Positions 48,779 through 58,991 are shown, numbered from the stretch's first letter. The stretch: 64,000 nucleotides of DNA from an uncultured Algibacter sp. (GCF_947495675.1 NZ_CANLZX010000007.1:87224-151223), one strand, 5' to 3'. Translations and numbers: made by a program. Notes: generated by a model not told the origin, from the sequence alone.

Positions 48779-49963
48779 TTATTTAGTTTTCCATTTTACA
48801 ATTTCGTTGTTATACATAGCATCGAGTCCCATTTGTACACTTATTGCAGCATTTGCACCTGTAATAACATTTGATTCTGGAGTTTTATTATTTATTATTG
48901 AATACTTAAAATCAAGTAAAGCTTGCTTACTTGGGTCTAAATGCTCTAGATTTATTCTAGAACCTTTCTCTTTATCCCATTGGGCAGTCGCTCCACTTAC
49001 ACCATCTACATCTCTTATAACTTTATTTTTCTTTTTACCTTCTGGATAAAACCATGCATTTTTAGTATCAATAATTATGGTTCCTTTATCCCCAATAACC
49101 TTTATTTGATAACCATCTTTAGCATTACTAGTTAAACAAGTAAACTTTGCTTTAACTCCATTAGGATAACTATATATTAAATGGACATTATCATAGGTTT
49201 CTCTACCATCTTTCCAATAATCTACACCTCCAACACCCATTACTTGATTTGGGGTTTCTTTGAGCACCCAATTAACAAAATCAATTTGGTGAGAGCACAG
49301 TTCTGCAGTAAGTCCTCCAGAATAATCTCGATACATTCTCCAATTTATGGCTCTTTCAAACTTAGGATCAGGTACTGGTCTTCGCCAATTTCCATGTCTA
49401 TTCCATTGGCACTCAAATGCTGTAATATTACCAACTTTTCCTTGTTGAATTAAATCTACTACATGGGTATATAACCTTGAGCTATGGTATTGATGACCTG
49501 TTTGAAATATGTTTTTGGAATGATTTGCTTTATTTACTAACTCATTAATTCCTTGATAACCCTTAGCTAATGTTTTTTCACAATATACATGCTTATTAGC
49601 ATCTAGCGCATCAATAGCAATTTTTGAATGCATATTAAAAGGTGTTGCTACAATAACAGCATCAACATTCTTATTATCCAAAAGTTGTTGATAATCTGAA
49701 TAACCTATAGGTTTTGTATGAGACTTTGCTAAACCTTTTTTTAATCTAAATGGCAGTACATCACAAGCAGCTATAACATTTACATTATCTATAGAATTGA
49801 TAATAGACATTAATCCGCCACCTCGATCTCCTGTACCAATAACACCAATATTAATTGTATCATTAGTATTTACACTAGACAAGACATTGCCATATAAATA
49901 TGATGAACTAGCTATACCTGCAGTAACTGCAGCTGTTTTTTTTATAAATGAGCGTCTTTTCAC
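48779..49963 (-). CDS. Gfo/Idh/MocA-family oxidoreductase, exported by Tat
   Basis: 394 residues with a twin-arginine signal (MKRRSFIKKTAAVTAG). The Rossmann domain begins INIGVIGTGDRGGG and continues with VDAVIVATPFNMHSKIA and YCEKTLAKG, a variant of the family's EKP motif. The C-terminal domain carries the substrate site (GHQYHSSRLY, GGLTAELCSHQIDFVNWV with the usual His). Export via Tat implies that the NAD(P) cofactor is bound before export. Related to GH109-type and 3-keto-sugar-forming enzymes. It sits 3 bp after a second family member and near a DUF1080 gene, the typical set for oxidative 3-keto-glycoside cleavage. Confidence 0.9.
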   Translation of the reverse strand: MKRRSFIKKTAAVTAGIASSSYLYGNVLSSVNTNDTINIGVIGTGDRGGGLMSIINSIDNVNVIAACDVLPFRLKKGLAKSHTKPIGYSDYQQLLDNKNVDAVIVATPFNMHSKIAIDALDANKHVYCEKTLAKGYQGINELVNKANHSKNIFQTGHQYHSSRLYTHVVDLIQQGKVGNITAFECQWNRHGNWRRPVPDPKFERAINWRMYRDYSGGLTAELCSHQIDFVNWVLKETPNQVMGVGGVDYWKDGRETYDNVHLIYSYPNGVKAKFTCLTSNAKDGYQIKVIGDKGTIIIDTKNAWFYPEGKKKNKVIRDVDGVSGATAQWDKEKGSRINLEHLDPSKQALLDFKYSIINNKTPESNVITGANAAISVQMGLDAMYNNEIVKWKTK

Positions 49964-49966
49964 ATT

Positions 49967-51310
49967 TTATATTTTAGGTTCCCAACCTGGTTCATAAGTT
50001 CTAGACCAAAGTTTCATGGCATCTCTATTAAACATAGTACCCGTTTTATCATCAATATCAAAACCACTATTAATTCTGTAAGCTATATTTGCATAATGGA
50101 CCATAGCCATACTTTTACTAGCATCATCAATAGGTGCTGTTAATTTAGTTTTTCCTCTAATGGTATCAAAAAGATTTTGAACATGTTTAGTTGATGTATC
50201 TCCGCCGCCACCTAAAGCAGTTCCCGCTTCTTTTGATGCCGAATTATATTCTTTAACTATTTTCCCTTTACGGTTATATAATATATATTTACCTCTATCT
50301 ACAAATACGGTTCCTTCTGTACCATAAATAATAGTACCTCTTCCACCACCATATGTACTGTAACTATTTCTAGATTTACCATCCCATTTAATGACTTTAT
50401 TGTCTACAAATTTAAATGTAGCTTCCATATCATCATACATTTCCCAACCATCATTTAAAAAGTGACGTTTTTCTGCTTCCACATAAACATGCTGAGGAAA
50501 ATCTACTTGTAAAGCCCAACGCGCCACATCTAATTCGTGTGTTCCATTATTACCTGCTTCGGCTGTACCATATTCCCAACCATACCAATGCCAATTATAA
50601 TTCCATGTTTCAGATGTATAACTACGTCTTGGGGCTGGCCCTTGCCATAAATCCCAATCTAATCCATCAGGAATTGGAGCACTTTTTTGTATTGGCGATT
50701 CACCTCTTCCATTATTATAAAAAGCGACTGCCTTATATGGTTTTCCAATGATGCCATTATGAATTTCATTTATTATTTCAATGGTATGACCAGATGAACG
50801 TTGCTGATTACCCATTTGTACCACTTTATTAAAATGTTTTGATGCTTTAACCAATTGTTCATTTTCATACATATTGTGGCTACAAGGTTTTTCTACATAC
50901 ACATGTTTACCTGCTTTCATTGCCATTATTGAACCTGGTGTATGCCAATGGTCTGGTGTAGCATTAATCAATACATCTACATTTTTATCTTCTAATACGT
51001 TTCTAATATCATTTTCTAAGGCAGGATTATAATCAATATGTTCTCTAAAAGCCTTTAATCCTTTTAAACGCTGACTTTCCATAACATCACACAAGTAAAG
51101 TAATTTTACGTTACTAGCTTTTGAAGCTATTGGTGATTTAAAAGCATTTAATCTTCTACCTAAACCAGCAATTGCAACATTTAAGCGTTCGTTTGCTCCA
51201 ATGATATTATTATAACTTTTAGCAGACATAGCATTAACTCCTCCAGTTAAACTTACTCCTATTGCAGCTACTGTTGTTTTTTTTAAAAAATCTCTTCTTT
51301 TATTGTCCAT
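49967..51310 (-). CDS. Gfo/Idh/MocA-family oxidoreductase, exported by Tat (second)
   Basis: 447 residues from ATG 51308-51310, chosen because the Tat signal (MDNKRRDFLKKTTVAAIG) starts there; the frame is open up to 51430 but that part overlaps the DUF1080 gene. Rossmann motif NVAIAGLGRRL, NATPDHWHTPGSIMAMKAGKHVYVEKP with the intact EKP motif, and a substrate domain with YGTAEAGNNGTHELDVARWAL. This is the subgroup often found next to DUF1080 proteins. Its start is 1 bp after the DUF1080 stop codon, so the two are tightly coupled. Probable role: oxidation of a sugar hydroxyl (C3 in characterised relatives) on an oligosaccharide. Confidence 0.88.
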   Translation of the reverse strand: MDNKRRDFLKKTTVAAIGVSLTGGVNAMSAKSYNNIIGANERLNVAIAGLGRRLNAFKSPIASKASNVKLLYLCDVMESQRLKGLKAFREHIDYNPALENDIRNVLEDKNVDVLINATPDHWHTPGSIMAMKAGKHVYVEKPCSHNMYENEQLVKASKHFNKVVQMGNQQRSSGHTIEIINEIHNGIIGKPYKAVAFYNNGRGESPIQKSAPIPDGLDWDLWQGPAPRRSYTSETWNYNWHWYGWEYGTAEAGNNGTHELDVARWALQVDFPQHVYVEAEKRHFLNDGWEMYDDMEATFKFVDNKVIKWDGKSRNSYSTYGGGRGTIIYGTEGTVFVDRGKYILYNRKGKIVKEYNSASKEAGTALGGGGDTSTKHVQNLFDTIRGKTKLTAPIDDASKSMAMVHYANIAYRINSGFDIDDKTGTMFNRDAMKLWSRTYEPGWEPKI

Positions 51311-51311
51311 C

Positions 51312-52703
51312 TTACTTTTTATTTTCTGTTGGAATTTTGATTTTGATGTTTCTAAATGACACTTTATCACCATGGTCTTGTAATAAGATTTGACCTTTTT
51401 CGAGCACTCCAAAATTAGGCCATTTAGCATATTTACTTTCTGAAACTAATTTTAAAAAATCTTTATTTCCACGTTCATACTCAAGTACTTTAACACCATT
51501 TAACCAATGTTCAACATGATTATTAATAGACTTAATGTATGCCGTATTCCATGCTCCTATTACATTTATAGGTTTATTAGGATCTGCTTGAATTAAATCG
51601 TACAACGAACATACCGTTCTACTACCTTCATGAGAACCTAATTTTGCATCTGCATGTAGCTTATCATCAAGAATTTGATATTCTAAACCAATTGATGACC
51701 CTGGACCTTTATTAATTTCAGTATCAACATAATATTTAATACCACTATTAGCTCCTGGGGTTAACTTAAAATCTACTTGTAACTCAAAATTACTATAAAC
51801 ATCTGTAGTCACGATATCGCCACCAGCTTCAGATTCAGCACCACCTGTATCTGCTACAATTAATTCTCCGTTTTCTATAGACCATCCTTTTGAAGGGAAT
51901 TTATCTAGTTTTGCACCTCGCCAGCCATTGGTGGTTTTACCATCCCATAGCATTTTCCATCCAGATTTTTTTTCGTTTACTGTTAGGTTATTTTTTGTAA
52001 CTACAGGTGTTAAGGGCGATTTTTTTGAGTATTTTGAAAGATTGTCTGTTAATATTTTAGCATTCTTCCACATAACCTGTTTACCTAATTTTTCTTTTTT
52101 GTTACCTATAGAATGTACTTGTAAACCTATAAAACCGCAAGCAGTTTTATCGTCAATTAAATAAGATGCAGGAACACCGTTTACCCATGTTTTTATAGTA
52201 TCTGCAATGGCTTCAACACGATAATGATTCCATTCATTCTGTTTAAATGCTTTTTGAGCTTTAATATTATTCTCTAAAGTATTTAACCATTTACGTCTAC
52301 CTTCATCATAAATACCACCACTCCAAGCACGCTTAGAAGGATCTATTTCCACTTGATAACCATGTACTCGTCCATTTTGGTAATATGGTAAACTATTACT
52401 GCGTATCTGAATCCCAGAATTCATTGTAGAATCTACTTTAAAATCAATTTCAAAAATAAAGTCACCATACATTTTATTAGTAGTTAAAAATGTGTTTGGG
52501 GTATTTGCCGCAGTTGTTCCAATAACTACTCCATTCTCTACTTTATAACTAGCGTCTCCCCCTTTAATATTCCAACCATCAAGTGTATTATTATTTATAA
52601 GATTTAACCAAGGCGTTTCGTCTTTACCATCATTACAAGAAAGCAAACATCCTGTTACTATTATTGAAATAAAAAATTGCTTAATAAGTTTAAATCGTTT
52701 CAT
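51312..52703 (-). CDS. Double-DUF1080 (3-keto-disaccharide hydrolase-like) lipoprotein
   Basis: 463 residues, lipoprotein signal (CLLSC|ND near residue 23). Two DUF1080 beta-sandwiches in tandem: about 30-220 (LDGWNIKGGDASYKVENGVVIG, NSGIQIRSN) and about 250-455 (TNGWRGAKLDKFPSKGWSIENGELIV, NSGIKYYVD, HWLNGVKVLEYE). DUF1080 proteins have been shown to hydrolyse or eliminate 3-keto-glycosides, and many are still uncharacterised. It is the first gene of an operon with two Gfo/Idh oxidoreductases and an acetylesterase. The doubling may give two activities or one catalytic and one binding domain. No octamer operator is found upstream. Confidence 0.85.
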   Translation of the reverse strand: MKRFKLIKQFFISIIVTGCLLSCNDGKDETPWLNLINNNTLDGWNIKGGDASYKVENGVVIGTTAANTPNTFLTTNKMYGDFIFEIDFKVDSTMNSGIQIRSNSLPYYQNGRVHGYQVEIDPSKRAWSGGIYDEGRRKWLNTLENNIKAQKAFKQNEWNHYRVEAIADTIKTWVNGVPASYLIDDKTACGFIGLQVHSIGNKKEKLGKQVMWKNAKILTDNLSKYSKKSPLTPVVTKNNLTVNEKKSGWKMLWDGKTTNGWRGAKLDKFPSKGWSIENGELIVADTGGAESEAGGDIVTTDVYSNFELQVDFKLTPGANSGIKYYVDTEINKGPGSSIGLEYQILDDKLHADAKLGSHEGSRTVCSLYDLIQADPNKPINVIGAWNTAYIKSINNHVEHWLNGVKVLEYERGNKDFLKLVSESKYAKWPNFGVLEKGQILLQDHGDKVSFRNIKIKIPTENKK

Positions 52704-52755
52704 GGGTTTCTAATTAAATTATTAAAAGTGAAGTTACTTAAAATTATCTTTTTGT

Positions 52756-52799
52756 AAAAAAAAACCCTCCATCATAATTTATTATATAATGGAGGGTTT
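52756..52799 (-). terminator. Rho-independent terminator after the SusCD/SGBP operon
   Basis: AAACCCTCCAT (52762-52772) pairs with ATGGAGGGTTT (52789-52799), followed on the minus strand by a T-rich run. It lies about 130 bp past the SGBP stop and separates that operon from the DUF1080 operon. Confidence 0.8.
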
Positions 52800-52926
52800 A
52801 AACTAACTCAAATTACTAATTACTTAATAAAAAGTTTCATAATTATTTATTTTAATCATGTTAATTCTCTAATGAATTATTATAGATAAGGCATAAAACC
52901 ATTATTAAATAAACTTATAAAAATTA

Positions 52927-54090
52927 CTACTTGGTTAATTGTATTGTGAATTCTTCGAACTTAACATCTCGGTCTCTTATTACTAAAGTATCTTTAACTG
53001 TATGTAATAAATCAAATGTTGCTGTTTCTGTTGAAATTAATCTACCAAAAAAGCGGTTCTCTGTAACTTCAACTTCTGTTTCTCGGTATTCATAATCTAA
53101 GTAAATTACGTCTTGACTTTTTCCTCCCCATTCATCGCCATCTTCTACAAATTTACCTGAACCCGCTACAGCAACACCACTAGTTGGATCAGCATTAGTA
53201 ACAGTAACATCTCCATTATCGTTAAATGTCAATAGTAAAGACAACTTACTATTAGTAGCAATACCTGGTCTTCTTACATCAATAGTTATAATTGCGCTGT
53301 TTCTTCCTGCAGTTGATACTGGAATTAATTCATCATTTACAACATTCTCAGATCTATAAACTGTAGAGCCTTCAATGTTCTCTGAAACTGTTATTGTGGG
53401 ATCACCACTTTCAAAAACCGTAACCAATTCGTTAGCTCCTGTAGCTGCATCCTCACCGCGTCTTAAATAGATACCTTGATATTTATTCATATACTTAATA
53501 CCAAAAAGTGTATAGTCTTTAGGTTGAGTTTCCCAATCGTCGGTTTTAATCTTAATAGGATTTGTAACACCATCAGCCGGTACACCTACTAGAAGTGAAT
53601 CCAATTCTTCATAATCTGTAATTCTTAATGGAAGTACATAATGCACTTCACCAAAATCTGCAAATGATTGTGGGTCATCAAAAAATGCATCTGAAAGCTG
53701 TACTGGGATACGTCCCTTTGTAGAGCCTGAAGGAATTGTTACTGGGCTTTCCTGTTCTAATGTGTAATAAGAAGCTGGTAAGACCTTAACATTTACAGTA
53801 TCTACGCCTAACACAGTAGCATCTATTAATTCAGGAGCTAATTCAAAATGAACTCTTCTATTTTTGTTATTATCATAAACTCCCGACATAATAACACCGA
53901 TTTCAAACCGACCATTATTATCGTTTTCATTAAATCCCAAATCATACTTCCCTTGAATTAATGTTCTTATAGGGGTTTGAAATGGAAAATATACTGAAGT
54001 TGAGCCAAAGTCGTCAAATTCATTTTCCTGATTTTCGCAAGCCATAAAACTAAAGGCAATTGCACATATTATTAAATATTTTATTTTCAT
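52927..54090 (-). CDS. DUF1735/DUF4361-type surface glycan-binding lipoprotein
   Basis: 387 residues, lipoprotein signal (FSFMAC|EN near residue 18). An N-terminal DUF1735 domain (about 35-165, VYFPFQTPIRTL, LPASYYTLEQESPVTIPSGSTKGRIPVQL) is followed by a DUF4361-like half with VIYLDYEYRETE near the end. This BT_3987-type architecture is usual for the extra surface glycan-binding protein encoded behind a susCD pair. It lies 39 bp after the SusD gene and is the last gene of the transport operon. Binding specificity cannot be read from the sequence. Confidence 0.82.
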   Translation of the reverse strand: MKIKYLIICAIAFSFMACENQENEFDDFGSTSVYFPFQTPIRTLIQGKYDLGFNENDNNGRFEIGVIMSGVYDNNKNRRVHFELAPELIDATVLGVDTVNVKVLPASYYTLEQESPVTIPSGSTKGRIPVQLSDAFFDDPQSFADFGEVHYVLPLRITDYEELDSLLVGVPADGVTNPIKIKTDDWETQPKDYTLFGIKYMNKYQGIYLRRGEDAATGANELVTVFESGDPTITVSENIEGSTVYRSENVVNDELIPVSTAGRNSAIITIDVRRPGIATNSKLSLLLTFNDNGDVTVTNADPTSGVAVAGSGKFVEDGDEWGGKSQDVIYLDYEYRETEVEVTENRFFGRLISTETATFDLLHTVKDTLVIRDRDVKFEEFTIQLTK

Positions 54091-54129
54091 GTCTAATATT
54101 TTTTTATTCTTCTAAATTACAAAATTACT

Positions 54130-55857
54130 TTACCATCCATTATTTTGCTCCAATTCAGAAAATTTTATCGTTTCAGCATTTGGAATTGGCATATAAGTAG
54201 CAAAAGGTTGATAATTTCTAATTTCAACAGACGGTAACTCAACATAATTATTTCCATCAAAAAAGTACCCCTTGGCCGCTTCATTTAGAGGTAGTCCCCA
54301 TCTTCTAAGATCCCAAAATCTATGGCCTTCAAAACTAAGTTCTATACGGCGCTCATTTCTTATAAGTTCTCGCATATCCTCTTTAGTAGTAATAGATGCC
54401 AAGTAATTATCTGGTGATGCAATTCCGGCTCTATTACGTATTGCTGCAATCACATCTCGAGGGGTAATTCCATTAACTTGATGATCTGGACCACCAATTT
54501 CATTAGCTGACTCTGCTAATATTAAAAACAATTCAGTATATCTGAAATATACGTCAGCATGTCGTTTCCCTGATTTTGTTCCATCGTTATTAATTCTAAC
54601 GTCTGGATGTAATAATTTTTTAAGGTAGTACCCAGTAGTTGTTGATTGTTGAGGAATAGAATCTAATCTATCATTTCCACCACCAACACCGGTATTAATT
54701 AATCCACCACCAAAAGATGAACCATTAAGAACAACATACTTTTCTAGTCTAGGGTCTCTATTAGCATAAGGGTTTTGCGGATCGAAACCATTAGCCTCAG
54801 TTGCAGGGTATCCGTCTTGCATTGGGAATGCCATTACAAAGTTATGAGTTGGGTTAATCTCTCCCCTTCCATTAACTGAAGGTGGAAACATTCTTTCCTC
54901 ATAAGTAGAACTAATATTTCCTATAGAACCACGCCATAACATTTCACTACTTACTATATTATCATCCGATGCATAAAACTCGTTACCAATTGGATCTAAA
55001 CCAGCAACACCACCAATAGTGTTTAAAATTTCTGATGCATTATTTGCTGCTATATTATAATAGCTTTGATCATTTAAAAATGATGGACTTGCTGCAAAAA
55101 GTGCCAAACGTGCTTTTAAAGCTTTTACAATTCTTCCAGAAATTCGTAAATCAAAAAAGTTATCATTTACTACTTGGTATTTATTATAATCAAAATTTTC
55201 TAAACTTGAGTACCATGGGTCCACATTTCCCTCACTTAAACCATAATCTGTTGGTAATAAACCTAAAGCTTCATCAAAATCTTTTGTAATCGCCTGAACA
55301 GAAGCTTCAAATGATAAACGAGGCGTATTAAAATCTCCATCAGACTCAATAAATTCAGTAAAGTATGGAATACCTAGTAACTCACCAGATTCGCCAACTC
55401 CAGCATGCGCCTGTAGCACATAAAAATGGTGTAATGCCCTAAGTGCAAGTGCTTCTCCTTTCAAACGAAGGTTAAACATTTGATTAGTTAATGTATCTCT
55501 ACTCCATTGCATTTCTCCAGCGTCAATAATTTCTAGGAATCTGTTTACCCAGAATACGCGCTCAAAATTATTCCAACGGGATGCAGGATTAAATTGGGCG
55601 TTTAACTCACCAAGAGCCATTCGCTTATAGTTATTATCCAAAATATTGTTAACAGCATCATCTGTAGCCGCTTCAGAAAATGAATATTGATTAACTAAGT
55701 TAGCATATCCATTTAACAATATTCCTTCTGCTGCTTCTGGATTCGTGCTAACAAAATCAAAATCTAACCTGTTTTCATCAATAGGTTCCAGAGTATCGCA
55801 GGCAATCATGCCAGTAAATACCAGCACAATTAATATATATTTTATTAAATTTTTCAT
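54130..55857 (-). CDS. SusD/RagB-family nutrient-binding lipoprotein (pair 2)
   Basis: 575 residues, lipoprotein signal (FTGMIAC|DT near residue 20). SusD features: helical N-terminal TPR-like part (LRLKGEALALRALHHFYVLQAHAG), and the conserved C-terminal block IRNRAGI, RELIRNERRIELSFEGHRFWDLRRWG, ending YMPIPNAE and NNGW. It forms the lid over its SusC barrel and binds oligosaccharides at the cell surface. It lies 27 bp after its SusC partner. Confidence 0.95.
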   Translation of the reverse strand: MKNLIKYILIVLVFTGMIACDTLEPIDENRLDFDFVSTNPEAAEGILLNGYANLVNQYSFSEAATDDAVNNILDNNYKRMALGELNAQFNPASRWNNFERVFWVNRFLEIIDAGEMQWSRDTLTNQMFNLRLKGEALALRALHHFYVLQAHAGVGESGELLGIPYFTEFIESDGDFNTPRLSFEASVQAITKDFDEALGLLPTDYGLSEGNVDPWYSSLENFDYNKYQVVNDNFFDLRISGRIVKALKARLALFAASPSFLNDQSYYNIAANNASEILNTIGGVAGLDPIGNEFYASDDNIVSSEMLWRGSIGNISSTYEERMFPPSVNGRGEINPTHNFVMAFPMQDGYPATEANGFDPQNPYANRDPRLEKYVVLNGSSFGGGLINTGVGGGNDRLDSIPQQSTTTGYYLKKLLHPDVRINNDGTKSGKRHADVYFRYTELFLILAESANEIGGPDHQVNGITPRDVIAAIRNRAGIASPDNYLASITTKEDMRELIRNERRIELSFEGHRFWDLRRWGLPLNEAAKGYFFDGNNYVELPSVEIRNYQPFATYMPIPNAETIKFSELEQNNGW

Positions 55858-55884
55858 TTTATTTATCTTAATTTTCTAATTATA

Positions 55885-58800
55885 TTAAAATGACGCTCTC
55901 ACACCTAGAGTAAATGATCTAGTTAGTGGTGTAAAACCAATTCTTAATTGGCGAATATCTTTGTTTTTTGCTACTTCCAATAGGTTAGTTCCTTGCAAAT
56001 TTAAACTTAAATCTTCTATACCAAGTTTGTCAATTAAATTATCATTGAATTCGTATGTTAATTGTGCACGGCTTATTGTAAAATAACTTGTGTCGAACAA
56101 CCAAAAAGAAGATGTTTGAAAGTTATTTGAATTGTTTTGTGATGACAATCTTGGAAACGTTGCAGTATCTGCCGTTTCTGGTGTCCAACGTCCTAAAACA
56201 ACTTCAGAGTATTTAACATCACCATTAACACTATAATAGTTATTATAACTACTATTTAACTTATTACCATCAGCCCCTGTTTGCCCTGTACCAAGTATAA
56301 ATAGATTAAATGCTTTATACTTTAAGTTTAAGTTTACACCATAGCTCCAAGGGCTACTAGACTGACCGATTTCAATTCTATCATTATTATCAATAATATT
56401 GTCTCCGTTTTGATCCTGATATTTTATATCTCCTGGTTGTACATTTCCGAAATTTGGAACAGGTTGACCAGCGTTTAAGTTACCATCAGTATCAAAATCA
56501 GATTCAGCATAAAAACCTTGATCTACTAATCCAAAAATTGAAGATAGTTCTCTACCAACTCTATTTTGGTAATCAAACTCATTTAATTCAGAACGTTTTA
56601 GGGCTTTGGTTTGACTGTATAAAACGTTGGCACCAATACCTACTGAAAAATCATTAAAGGTTTTATTATAATTCATTCCTAATTCAAAGCCTGTATATTC
56701 ATTCTTATTAAAATTATCATATGGTCTAAATGTATTAAAATAAGATGGGTATTGGGCATCTAAAAAATCTACTTGCTTATCTAGTTCTGTTTTAAAATAA
56801 TTAAATTCTAACCAAAGTGAATTCATTAAATAACTTTCAAAACCAATATTTAAATCTATACGCTCTTCAAAACCTAAGTTAAGATTTTGGCCTTGTGAAA
56901 TATTTTGTCTGCGGTTAGAATTTATATCAGCCCAAGTAAAATTGTTACCCGTAGAATAGTTTGAATCATATAAGTAATAACCGTCAATACCTTGATCAGA
57001 CTTTATAATACCCCCCGAAGCTTTTAACTTAAGGTAGTTAAAAAATTTACTATCCTTTAAAAATGGTTCTTCACTTAAAATGTAAGCGATACCAGAAGTT
57101 GGTGATAAAGCACCTCTGTTACCTTCTGCAAGTTTTATCGAATTAACGTAGGTTCCACTAAAATCGAAAAATAGTTTCTTTTTAAAGTCATAAGCCACTT
57201 GAAAACCTAAATGAGCATCAACATCTGTTTGAATTACATTATTTCTTTTTTGTGAATTATAATATCCTAATAAAGTAGTACTTAAAGAATGATCTTTAGC
57301 AAAATTGGTTTCATAATTAACCAGTCCATATATACCAAATCGAGACACAAAACCATTAGTACTAACATTTTCAGTTTGATCTTTTAGGTCTTCACCAAAA
57401 ATACCAGAATCATCTGCGATAGGGTTAAGAGGATCATCATTATTGATACCAAAATTTGTTATTCTATCGCCTTCCCAACCAGGTGCATATGTTTTAAATT
57501 GATTTCTTATTGATAAATTATAAGAATCATAAAAATCAAAACTTATATAGGTTTTAGCCGATAAGCCTTTCGTTATCCTGTCTAAGTCAAAATTAATTGT
57601 GTTGTTAAACTGTGTAGAACGAAACACCGTATTTTCATAACCACCGGCAATAGCTAGAGCTATGGGTGCATCTGTACCGAACTGTTGCGTTGATCCTAAA
57701 AGAAACCCATTAAACTTACGAGCTGCTTGTAATTGACCAGCAACCGTTGGGTCACTAGTATCTACTAAATCTACCGGTATAAATGGCGAATAGGTATTTG
57801 GCTTAAAAGTAGTACCCTCACTTAATAAATTAGCTCTTGACGACTTACTTGTGCTAATAACTGCAATTCCATCAAGGCTACTCGTAATCCAATCATTTAT
57901 TTTAAAATCAATATTTCCTCTTACATTAAAACGATTAACCCCAGCATTGATATCGTCATTTATATCAACCCAAGCATCTTCACTAGTCCAGCCTACATTA
58001 ACATAATACTGATTTTTTTCATTTCCACCAGAAAACTCAGAAATAACGCTTGTAGAATTTACAAAGGGTTGCACAAATTCATTAGAATAAAGGTCTACAT
58101 CTGGATACTTGAAACTATTAGTACTTGTTCTAAATTCTTGAATAAGTGATGGCGCAAAAAAATCATCTAACCCATCATTATTTCTAGCTTCATTAAAAAG
58201 TGTCATATATGCAGCAGAACTTAAATAATTTGGCAATGCCCTTGGTGCTTTTATTCCAGTACGTATATTCACATTAACTTCTTTTTTATTAATTTGACCA
58301 CGTTTGGTGTTTATAACAATAACTCCGTTTCTTCCTTGACTTCCATATAAAGCCACAGAATTAGCGTCTTTAAGAACCGTTATCTGCTCGACCTCTTCCA
58401 TATTTAAAATATTAGGGTCACGACCAATAACACCATCAATAACAAAAATGGCACTACCTATACCTCTAATATTATCAGAACCTCTAACTCCTGGTGTTAA
58501 GCCGTTAATGTAATCTCTTACCCATTGCGTATTGTCATAGGTTAAACGGTCTCTTGTGTTTATTGATGATACAGCTCCTACAATATCACGACGAACTTTA
58601 GTGGCAACTCCCATTTCAATTTCGTCATCTTCGGAAGCGAGAAAAGGAGATTTTACCAAGGTAATATTACCTGTTAAATCAGACATATCAATAAGTTCTG
58701 ATTCATACCCTTTTTTTTCAATTACAACAGATTCGTCACTAAGTAATGGAATTTTAAACTGTCCTTTAGCATCCGAAGTTGCTTTATCTCCATTTGGGCT

Positions 58801-58953
58801 AAAAACAGCAACTCCGCTTAAGGGGTTACCTTGTTCATCAACTACAGTTGCCTTTACATTTACACCCTTTGTTTGAGCCATTGTTACATTACTTAAACCT
58901 AATAACATTAAGCAAGCTAGAGTAAACAACCTATATAATTTATTTATCTTCAT
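55885..58953 (-). CDS. SusC/RagA-family TonB-dependent transporter (pair 2)
   Basis: 1022 residues from ATG 58951-58953 (MKINKLYRLFTLACLMLLGL signal, cleavage near VTMAQ). A longer frame to 58998 would overlap the upstream SusD stop and adds no signal feature. Order: carboxypeptidase-regulatory-like domain (about 30-105, ATVVDEQGNPLSGVAVFSPNG), plug domain (about 125-225, IRGIGSAIFVIDGVI, ITVLKDANSVALYGSQGRNGVIVI), and a 22-strand barrel ending FTLGVRASF. The TonB-box region is unusual: the common DEVVVIGYG is replaced by DDEIEMGVATKV. It imports oligosaccharides across the outer membrane with energy from TonB. It sits directly behind SusCD pair 1. Confidence 0.94.
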   Translation of the reverse strand: MKINKLYRLFTLACLMLLGLSNVTMAQTKGVNVKATVVDEQGNPLSGVAVFSPNGDKATSDAKGQFKIPLLSDESVVIEKKGYESELIDMSDLTGNITLVKSPFLASEDDEIEMGVATKVRRDIVGAVSSINTRDRLTYDNTQWVRDYINGLTPGVRGSDNIRGIGSAIFVIDGVIGRDPNILNMEEVEQITVLKDANSVALYGSQGRNGVIVINTKRGQINKKEVNVNIRTGIKAPRALPNYLSSAAYMTLFNEARNNDGLDDFFAPSLIQEFRTSTNSFKYPDVDLYSNEFVQPFVNSTSVISEFSGGNEKNQYYVNVGWTSEDAWVDINDDINAGVNRFNVRGNIDFKINDWITSSLDGIAVISTSKSSRANLLSEGTTFKPNTYSPFIPVDLVDTSDPTVAGQLQAARKFNGFLLGSTQQFGTDAPIALAIAGGYENTVFRSTQFNNTINFDLDRITKGLSAKTYISFDFYDSYNLSIRNQFKTYAPGWEGDRITNFGINNDDPLNPIADDSGIFGEDLKDQTENVSTNGFVSRFGIYGLVNYETNFAKDHSLSTTLLGYYNSQKRNNVIQTDVDAHLGFQVAYDFKKKLFFDFSGTYVNSIKLAEGNRGALSPTSGIAYILSEEPFLKDSKFFNYLKLKASGGIIKSDQGIDGYYLYDSNYSTGNNFTWADINSNRRQNISQGQNLNLGFEERIDLNIGFESYLMNSLWLEFNYFKTELDKQVDFLDAQYPSYFNTFRPYDNFNKNEYTGFELGMNYNKTFNDFSVGIGANVLYSQTKALKRSELNEFDYQNRVGRELSSIFGLVDQGFYAESDFDTDGNLNAGQPVPNFGNVQPGDIKYQDQNGDNIIDNNDRIEIGQSSSPWSYGVNLNLKYKAFNLFILGTGQTGADGNKLNSSYNNYYSVNGDVKYSEVVLGRWTPETADTATFPRLSSQNNSNNFQTSSFWLFDTSYFTISRAQLTYEFNDNLIDKLGIEDLSLNLQGTNLLEVAKNKDIRQLRIGFTPLTRSFTLGVRASF

Positions 58954-58991
58954 TTTTTTCTTTATATTAATTAAAACGAATTTGTACATGA

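Noticed and set aside
48779..51310. Inositol dehydrogenase or plain GH109 assignment for the two oxidoreductases
   Set aside because: Both carry Tat signals and sit with DUF1080, which fits exported 3-keto-sugar chemistry better; exact substrate remains open.
51311..51430. Longer start for the Gfo/Idh protein, overlapping DUF1080
   Set aside because: The Tat signal begins at 51310, 1 bp after the DUF1080 stop; the extension shows no domain.
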